From: Daucus carota subsp. sativus
Taxonomy: Eukaryota; Streptophyta; Magnoliopsida; Apiales; Apiaceae
Assembly: GCF_001625215.2 (NCBI RefSeq)
Contig: NC_030383.2
Location: 58,146,949 to 58,210,948, forward strand
Direction of reading: 5' to 3'
Length of the DNA stretch: 64,000 nt
This document shows positions 56,357 to 64,000 of the stretch, one piece after another. The first letter of the stretch is position 1. Each line of letters starts with the position of its first letter. The notes below the pieces were generated by a model. It saw only the letters and a program-made list of their open reading frames with translations, was not told the DNA's origin and searched no databases. The position numbers and the translations under genes are program-made.

Positions 56357-59300
56357 ATGGCTACAATGGCCGCTGCTTCTGGGTTCTTTTCGGTTGCTTC
56401 TACCGCAATTGACTCTGGTGGAAAGGACACTGGAAAACATGGAGGTCTGCCTGCAAGTGTAGATGCACGGGGAATTGGGACAAAATCTGTTTCTTCTCGT
56501 GGTTTGGTTAAGACCAATGCGCAAGCTCCTTCCAAAGTGAATGGCACCAGAGTTGGCGTGATGGATGGATTAAAGACTGATGATGAGGTTTCTTCTTCGC
56601 CACCACCAAGAACTTTTATTAATCAGCTACCTGATTGGAGCATGCTTCTCGTAGCTATTACAACAATTTTCTTGGCAGCAGAGAAGCAATTGATGATGAT
56701 TGACTGGAAGCCTAAGCGGGCTGATATGCTTACTGATCCTTTTGGTTTGGGAAGTATTGTTCAGAATGGCATGGTCTTCCGTCAGAACTTCTCGATCAGA
56801 TCGTATGAAATAGGGGCTGACCGGACTGCTTCTGTTGAAACTTTGATGAATCATTTGCAGGCATACTTCCCCTATGAACTTATTTTTTTAATGATGATTC
56901 AATTGTTTATTTATAATTTTCTGAACAAAGCTGCATGGCTGATGGAGTCTAACCCCCATGGTCAATTGAAAAGCTTGGCATGTATCACAGACTTGATCAT
57001 GTTTCATATTTAGGCATGAGGCTTTTACTTATTCACAACTTCGAATCATTTCTGCAGGAAACAGCCCTTAACCATGTAAAGACTGCAGGGCTCCTAGGTG
57101 ATGGATTTGGTTCAACACCAGAAATGTGTAAAAGAAACCTGATATGGGTGGTCACCAAAATGCAAGTTATGGTGGATCGCTATCCTACTTGGTAAGCTTC
57201 AACATCATGTCTCTGAGAAAAATAGGCAATCAAAGTTATCTGAAAATTTAACAACTGCACCTTAAAAGGACCAAATATGTCTGCCGATTTTGGTTGACAA
57301 TTTGGCTGTGCACTACAGTTCCATTGCAATTTAAGCATTTAAAAAAAACTTCTGTGATCTTGGATAGTAGATGAAGCTTCCATTTTCATGTGCAAAATTC
57401 CGGTATTCCCCAGATACTTGAGGTATGATGATATGTAGGATGAATCACGAAGAATTGACTAGAAAGGGAGACTTCGTGACTACTACTCAGTTATGTAGTT
57501 GGTATATGAATAGGAGTAAAAAGGGGGCTTAGATATTTTTTAATTGTTGGTTGTTGACTACGAATACTCCAGGGGCTAAAGGTTTAATCTTTCAAATATA
57601 TTGCAGGGGTGACGTTGTTCAAGTGGATACTTGGGTGGCCCCTTCTGGGAAAAATGGAATGCGTCGTGATTGGCTTCTTCGTGACTACAATACAGGTGAA
57701 ACATTAACTAGAGCTTCCAGGTAAAGTCATATGCTGTTATTGCACCATCTTTTTATGTACCTTCCATAAGTTAATAAGTGATTGATAACTATATGCATGA
57801 TTTTCTGTGGAAGTTGTTGCTCTCTTTACAGTTGTAATAGCTTTTTGTGCCTTATACAGATTAGATATAGCTCTTGTTGCTAGGTGACCAAGATCATTTG
57901 TCTGTCATGTTAATTGGCAATTTACTGCAAATTTTATTTTGTACTCAATTCTTAAATTCGTGCAAGCAAAATTATTGAAGACAATATTTCTTAAATATGC
58001 CAGTTTACTTTGTAATACAAATTGCAGTTGTTGGGTGATGATGAACAAAAAGACAAGGAAGTTGTCTAAACTTCCAGATGAAGTCCGAGCAGAAATAGGG
58101 CATTTTTTTGTTGATACACCTCCGATTGTGGATGAAGATAGCAAAAGGTTACCAAAACTAACTGACAGCAATGCAGATTACATTCGTACTGGATTAACTG
58201 TAAGTCAATTTGCTTGTTTTTAAAGGCTATTCATTATGTCTATATATATTTTATAAATTTCAAACGCCTAGGTACTTACCTTGTGTTTCTGAATGTTGAC
58301 TGCCAAAATATTGTAGCCAAAATGGAGTGATTTAGATATAAACCAGCATGTCAACAATGTGAAATATGTTGGCTGGATACTTGAGGTAATTTAAAACTTT
58401 GTCACTTATTATTAGTTTAAGTTCTCAACTCTCGAGTCTTTTACATTACCATGTCTATTTTCATCTATCATCTTAACATGCCTGCAATCAGTAACCTTCT
58501 CCTTTGATTATTTGTTTAGTAGATTGCAAGTATAGAAATTATTAAGGTTGCGGTGTTGTACATACTAAACATATTTTATGAGAGCTGACAAATTTCATGT
58601 TAACTCTTAGTACTTGAATTAATTGGTTTACTTGTGATCGCGTTATGACTCGATCAGGGTGCTTGAATATAAAATGAGTTTCCTGTTTTGCGGGTTCAAT
58701 AAAATTGAAGCTCTCTATTACTTGCATGCAATAAAAATCGTACCTAATGATGGCTGACATTGAAATGCTCAACATGTTGCCTAAGTAGTCTGTATGTTTG
58801 ATATTCCTAACCTGTATCTCCGCTGTTTGGTCAATTTTTAGAGCTGTTCAATAACCTTAGTTGTTCTTTATGGTCAAGATTGAAAATCATATAACAATAT
58901 CTTACGTCCAGAAAAGAATTTAAGATTTACTTCTGAAGTTGTTTATAGTATTCTTCTTAAAAAAAAATACTTCTACTTCTTTAATAGAATATATAGAGAG
59001 ATGGATTCAATACATGATAGTTGGATGTCCATAAGCTTGAATGTTATAAACTTGATAGGAATATGTTTTGGGAAGGATCTACAGTTAAAGAGTACTACCT
59101 ACTGTAAAGAATTTTAAAATATTTGTAGCAAGTTGAATTTGTACTGCTTTAATGTAGATGCTGAATTTTAAGTGTCTTTACTCTTTACTTGGCTGAAATT
59201 TGGAAAAGATGGGAATATCTTTACAAGACCAAACTGAAGAAATAGAAGCCTCCTTTCTTCTTTTAAAGTAAGAAAGGGAGGGAAGGGGCAGTTCTACGGG

Positions 59301-59867
59301 ATCTGAAAAATTGTATGAAGAGTTATATTTACCGAAAGTATTAATGCTTTTGTTACTACTTTTAATAATATCTTTTGCTTCCTAGTTTTAAATTTATAGG
59401 TGTTTAAAAATGTCTAATGTCACTAACAATCATTCTGATTATTCATTCCTGGTATCTACACGTATTGTGGTAGAGTAGCTATAATTTTGATATTGTCACA
59501 TATAATATCTCTGTGTATGCTTTTAGTTAAGATGGAATAAACGTGAAGCCTAAAAACCGTGTGTTCTATCTAATGGGAGGAAATGTTGGTTGTGCAGAGT
59601 GCTCCACAGCCAGTTGTGGAGAGTCATGAGCTTGCTAGCATGACGTTGGAGTACAGGAGGGAGTGTATGAGGGACAGCGTGCTGGACTCCCTCACTTCTG
59701 TCCTTGGTAAAGGATATGAGGATTTGACTACTTTTGGTCAAGTTGAGTGCCAGCATCTGCTTCGACTTGAGGATGGGGGCGACATTGTAAAGGGAAGAAC
59801 TGAGTGGAGGCCTAAACGTTCCTACGGGGTCAAAAGCTTCGATCAGCTTCCAGCAGAAAGCGCTTAG
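56357..59867 (+). CDS. FATB: acyl-ACP thioesterase B, chloroplast (palmitoyl-type)
   Basis: Releases saturated fatty acids, mainly palmitate, from acyl carrier protein in plastids. Exons 56357-56860, 57058-57191, 57607-57720, 58028-58199, 58317-58385, 59598-59867 total 1263 nt, 420 residues, the usual length. Residues 1-~90 are a Ser/Gly-rich transit peptide. A hydrophobic anchor follows (LPDWSMLLVAITTIFLAAEK), then two hotdog domains. Catalytic-network residues by spacing to characterised FATBs: Asp315, Asn317 and His319 in DINQHVNNVKY, and Glu353 in YRREC; Cys354 is the residue proposed earlier. The first coding intron has a GC donor (CAG|GCATAC); the other introns are GT-AG. Without that splice the frame ends after ~50 extra codons, so the GC splice must be used for a full enzyme. 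Confidence 0.95.
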
Positions 59868-60670
59868 GTGCCCACGGCTTTGGAATCTTGGCTCCGCTTA
59901 ATGCAGAAAGCAGATAGTGCAACTCTCACCATCAGTCTTGCTGTTCTCGCAAAGACCACGGCGATTTCTCTCCCTGTTGCTTCAAATCTCACATGTTTCT
60001 CTCTATACATATTCAATTCATTCTATGGTTTCTATTTTTTTTCTTTAAGATTATTTGGGAAAGCAGAGAGACGCGTAAACCCACTGTAATTATACTACAC
60101 AAGCTCTCTATCTTATTACCCAATTCAAGCTGGTGTTTTAGAGTGTCACAGTTATATACTTAAAAGTGTTTGTAATGTAATGTGTTCTTTTGCTGCTGGA
60201 ATATGTGGCCCCAAAAAATTCTGAGACTGATGTTTCAATAGCTGACAGCCTGCTTAATGTAATTTAATGTCTTCTTTGCCAGCCAATTTCTAATGTTTAT
60301 TGCTGTGCTTCTGTGTGGTATACTAGTGAGACGTCATTGTCTCTGATGGCATCTCATTTGTGAAATGTCAAGTCAAAGTCTTGAAGCTTAGTGTAAAATA
60401 TAAATTTAGTAAAATTAAATAGTTGTGAAATGTAGTAGAGCAATCCATTTCATCATAAGTGATCACCCATTTATAGTAGTGAGCCAAATTGGAAATTATT
60501 TTATGTAGATCATTAATTTGAATGTATATTTAAACAAATATATTTTGCATATTGCTTGTTTCAGTTTAAATTTATAGGAATCTAATTTTTATAAAGCTAT
60601 CAATATTTTAATAAGAGCATCTCTGATGGTATAAGTTATAACATTGGCTAAATTGGACCTGCAAGATATT
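59868..60670. other. FATB 3' UTR and spacer
   Basis: The first ~400 bp are probably 3' UTR. No other gene seen. Confidence 0.5.
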
Positions 60671-61068
60671 GGGGCCGTTTGGGCAAACTTGAAAAAAGTG
60701 ACTTCTTGCTTAAAGTGAAGAAGTTGATTAAAAGTAAGAAATATATAAGTTAATAAAATGTTTGGAAAAGAATTAGAAGATGTGAAAGAGAAGATAGCAG
60801 GCCGTTTGACCAAACTTAAAAACAGTGACTTCTTGCTTAAGGTAAAGAAGTGCAGTAGAAGTGAGAAGTAAATAAGTCAATAAAATGTTTGGAAAAGAAG
60901 TAGAAGCTGTGAAAGAGAAGCTAGCATTCTCAGCTTCTTAAAAGTGCCTATTTCTTTAGGCAAACAAACATATAGCTTCTGGTTCCCAAACAAGCGTAGC
61001 ATTCTCAACTTCATAAAAGTTCTTCTATTTATTTACATAAACGGGTTAAGAAAAGTAGAAGTTAGATG
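60671..61068. mobile_element. MITE interrupted by a related MITE
   Basis: The outer element starts GGGGCCGTTTGGGCAAACTT and runs to GAAAGAGAAGATAGC at 60798. After the inner copy (60799-60996) it resumes with TAGCATTCTCAACTTC and fades near 61068 without its right end. Both share blocks such as AGTGACTTCTTGCTTAA and TTAATAAAATGTTTGGAAAA/TCAATAAAATGTTTGGAAAA. Related to 36336-36495. Confidence 0.75.
60799..60996. mobile_element. inner MITE, inserted in a member of its own family
   Basis: 198 bp from AGGCCGTTTGACC to CCCAAACAAGCG, with TAGC on both sides (60795-60798 and 60997-61000); removing it restores the outer copy's GAAGATAGCATTCTC. Inverted ends GGCCGTTTG/CAAACAAGC. Superfamily uncertain (PIF/Harbinger or hAT). 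Confidence 0.75.
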
Positions 61069-61633
61069 GAGCTAGAGGTTGGCTATAATTATAGATAAGG
61101 GCCGGGTGGGGTTGAAGTGTCCTTTTTTTATAACGTTGGTTATAATTTTTAGACACATGCCAACTACACCTTTAGCCAAGCCAAGAGCTTCATGGTTGGA
61201 CAAGCTCTCACAACCACAAAATATAAAGCAATTTATGGTTATACAATATAGTAACATTTATAAAATTTTGTAAAATATTTATAAAAATTTAGTTTTTCGT
61301 AAAAACAATTTTAAAATTAGGTATTTATGAGAAAACCCCGTGAAACAATTGCATCTCACTCTATTATGTACCAATGAAACCCCATTTCTACCATTCAAAT
61401 TCTAATTTATATTGTATACAAGGTTCAGAAGTTCATTTTTTTTATTCTATGAAGTTGGAGGTGCAATCGATATTATCAATTATGAAGTAAAAAAAACAAT
61501 CTAAGCCATAATTTTGACTTAGATATTGAAAGACCAATTCTATAAATTCTTATTAATTAAAAAATTGTTTCTTAAATACTTTTGAGCATGTTACGATTTT
61601 TGGGAGTATCATGAAAAATAGTCTTAAATGTTA
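61069..61633. other. AT-rich spacer
   Basis: No gene seen. Confidence 0.5.
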
Positions 61634-61880
61634 CTATATCCGTCCCATTTAATTCAATACATATTTTTTCAACTGCTCAACACCCATTTCAATACTCTTA
61701 TAGAATATAGTTTCGCAACTTATTTTTGAGATTTTTCTTTTTGAATAAAACTTCAACATCCGAACTTTAATTCAGAAAAAAAATTCTAGAAATAAATTGC
61801 ACAACTACACTTTACAAGAGTATTAAAATCTGTGTCCCGTCCTCATCCCCAATGTATACTATCCAGGGGGAAGGAGGGAG
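61634..61880. mobile_element. Stowaway-like MITE
   Basis: Left end CTATATCCGTCCCATTT (partly decayed) and right end GGGGGAAGGAGGGAG, with TA at each side. About 247 bp. The interior CCCCAATGTATACTATCCAGG resembles CCCCAATATATACAATTCAGG in the copy at 23879-23994. Confidence 0.7.
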
Positions 61881-63952
61881 TATAATTTAAAGAAAAATAA
61901 CTTGATATATTATAAATTTTTATTAAAAATATTTAATTTATAATTATTTTATTATTTTTAAAGATCAACAATTCCTTAAAACGAATTTTTATACTATTTT
62001 TGATATGTCAAACATTTTAAAAATATGTTTTGAAAAAGTATACTTTAAAATTTCATTTTTCTAAAATATGTAATCTAAAATTACTTATTTCGTTAAAAAA
62101 TATAAGAAATTAAGTAAAATAATTTATTTACGTTTTAACTGATAAAAAGTCATTTTCATAATTATATTATTTTTTTTAATTATTTTTATCTCATATTAGA
62201 ATAAAGGTAGATTAGCTGTGACATCATGTGTCCATAAATATAAATTATTTATATTCATACATAAATATTTATATACATTGTGAGTGAGTGACTTGTTGGT
62301 TAAACTTGTTATTTAGAAACATAAACTTATTTATGAAGAACACTATGTTTTTCATAAATACTCATGTCTAATTTTTGTAAAAAATACTGTCACTTTTTAA
62401 CACAATTTGCAAATATACTATCTTTCAAAAAATATTTGCAAAAATACGGAGGTTGCATATGCAACCATATCTCCAAATATATGCAACCACAAATGCAACT
62501 TTGAAATTATTTTTTTAAAATTATATTTATTTGCATAGTAAGTTACAACTAGTTGCAAAGAAAGAAAAATGAGTGCCCCCGCGGGACCAATACTAAAATC
62601 ACAAAAACAACCAAAAAATCAACTGAAAGCAACAAAAAAAATAATCCAACTCAAAAGCAAACCAATTTTTCTTGCATCCATCTGTATTATTGAAAATTGG
62701 AATTTTTGCGCGGCATATTCTCCACATCATCCGCAAATCTATAAGGCTTCTTTGACAACAACACCCTAGTTCCCCTATTCCGACAATGACAAAGGGAGAG
62801 AGGGAGTGAGAGTGCAAGAAGGGGGAGAGGGATTGAAGGAGCGACAAAGAGAGATGTTTGGTATGGGGATAAGAGTATAGACAAGGTAGAGATTTAAAGG
62901 TCACACAATTTTTTTTTTTTAAATAAGCTTTTCTTTGTCAAAAAAAAGAGTTTTTAATAAGCCATTAATTCTGTTGCCTAAACATGCCCTTATACATATG
63001 CATGAGTGTTTACCGTAAAAAAACCCCAAAACTAATTCTCATATCATTGTTATGACTTATGCAACACGCAAAACTTATTTTGTAACATGCAAATCAGTTT
63101 TGTATTTTCTCTACTGCAAATCACCCAAAACAATCCGTTTTCTCTCCAATTTTATCTTCTCCGCCTGCAAATCGGTATAAGTTTATTTTGTTAGCTGGTT
63201 CGAGGTCGAGTAACTTTCGAGACTGTAATGTTGAAGTGTGAGTTGGTTTTGTTGTTCAGTTTTGCTGCGTTTTCGAGTTGTGTCGGAATCCTTGCGTTCT
63301 GTTATTTGAGTCGTAGATAGGGATGAGTCTTGTGTAAGCTGTTGTGTTTTACCGAGTTTTTTTGTTGTCACATTTAGCATCAATACTGAGAGTTGGATGG
63401 TTTTATAGTTTAATCCTTGATTGTTTTATTTGATTGAGTCAATGTCTGTATTTGGAGTCGAGTTAGTCTATTTGTTCAGTTGATTTGAGTGGAGGCACAG
63501 TTTTTAGAAGTTTTATCGACAACCATCGATTTCAATTTGGCATATTATTGGTTTTATTCAAGTTTTGTTCTGTTAAGTTTAAACTTTATTTGATTAAAGA
63601 AATAAATGAACTTTGTTTGAATTTAATCGAATTCTCTGGTGAAATAAATTTTTTATCTACAATTTTGATTTTTCCCCTCCATTACAGACCCTTTTCTTGT
63701 GATAGCAAGTGTAAAAATAGTGTTTATGAATCGTATGTATTGTATTATATGTATTTTCTTGCTTTAACTGAGCTCAAATTTGCAAATTGTTATTAATGAA
63801 TATTTTCGTTGTGATATTTCTTGTTTTTTGTGTTGATTGCAATTTTTGATTATTGTGTGCTTGTGTTCTTTTAGTATATAATCCTTAGGTGTTAGTTAGA
63901 TTTATATACAGTAATATACATCCTACTTATTTAATGTGCTTACTTGTTTAGC
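61881..63952. other. AT-rich spacer, possibly the leader of a gene beyond the right edge
   Basis: No supported gene. From ~63160 the sequence becomes T-rich on the plus strand, like a plant leader or intron, but nothing fixes a transcript. Confidence 0.3.
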
Positions 63953-64000
63953 AGTTATCACGTCAACCTCTGATTCGGATTCTGATTCGGATGGGAGTAT
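63953..64000 (+). other. possible exon start at right edge
   Basis: After T-rich sequence and TTTAGCAG the last 48 bases can be read as VITSTSDSDSDSDGS, an acidic Ser/Asp run common in nuclear proteins. It is too short to be sure. Confidence 0.2.

Noticed and set aside
59868..60089. Open frame directly after the FATB stop codon
   Set aside because: It begins with GTG in the 3' UTR, has no features, and FATB already ends normally.
1..64000. CRISPR arrays, operons, rRNA or tRNA genes
   Set aside because: No regularly spaced repeat array, no rRNA motifs, and no tRNA cloverleaf was recognised by eye. A tRNAscan-SE run would be decisive for tRNAs.

Overview
This window is nuclear DNA from a flowering plant, almost certainly a eudicot. 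The evidence is intron-rich genes with GT-AG borders, AT-rich spacers, many small non-autonomous transposons, and genes of plant-only families: Cf-class receptor-like proteins, a VEL/VRN5 Polycomb partner, chloroplast HCF101, a DLK2 alpha/beta hydrolase and the FATB thioesterase. An asterid, perhaps an umbellifer, is a guess that the sequence alone cannot settle.

Region by region. (1) 1-14150, minus strand: a tandem cluster of intronless leucine-rich-repeat receptor-like proteins (RLPs). It holds one copy cut by the left edge, three intact copies, a chimeric 5' remnant and a decayed pseudogene. Two neighbouring copies and their flanks are nearly identical, so part of the cluster is a recent segmental duplication. 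(2) 15300-21700, plus: a VRN5/VIN3-like gene with PHD, fibronectin III and VID domains and a long leader region. (3) 22907-23396: a non-autonomous hAT element with a perfect 8-bp target duplication. (4) 23555-29881, plus: HCF101 in 15 exons, whose joined frame gives 529 residues. (5) 30-40 kb: AT-rich spacer with SINE, TRIM and MITE copies. (6) 40109-41445, plus: a two-exon DLK2-type hydrolase with an intact Ser-Asp-His triad and a Copia/TRIM LTR piece in its intron. (7) 43547-52183, plus: a mitochondrial 3-hydroxyisobutyryl-CoA hydrolase-like gene whose introns hold two Stowaway-like elements, a Helitron, a MULE and a possible LTR relic. (8) 53339-55205: a MULE-like element and a degraded hAT-like element. 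(9) 56357-59867, plus: FATB, with a probable leader intron and a GC-AG first coding intron. (10) 60-64 kb: spacer with a MITE nested inside a relative, and possibly the start of another exon at the right edge.

The genes are ordinary unlinked plant loci; only the RLPs form a functional cluster, probably in cell-surface immunity. The most striking feature is in the hydrolase gene. Two alternative third exons of 65 and 53 nt share the same entry and exit phases and encode alternative versions of the segment just after the AFSAG active-site loop. Using both or neither gives an early stop, so the reading frame itself enforces mutually exclusive use.
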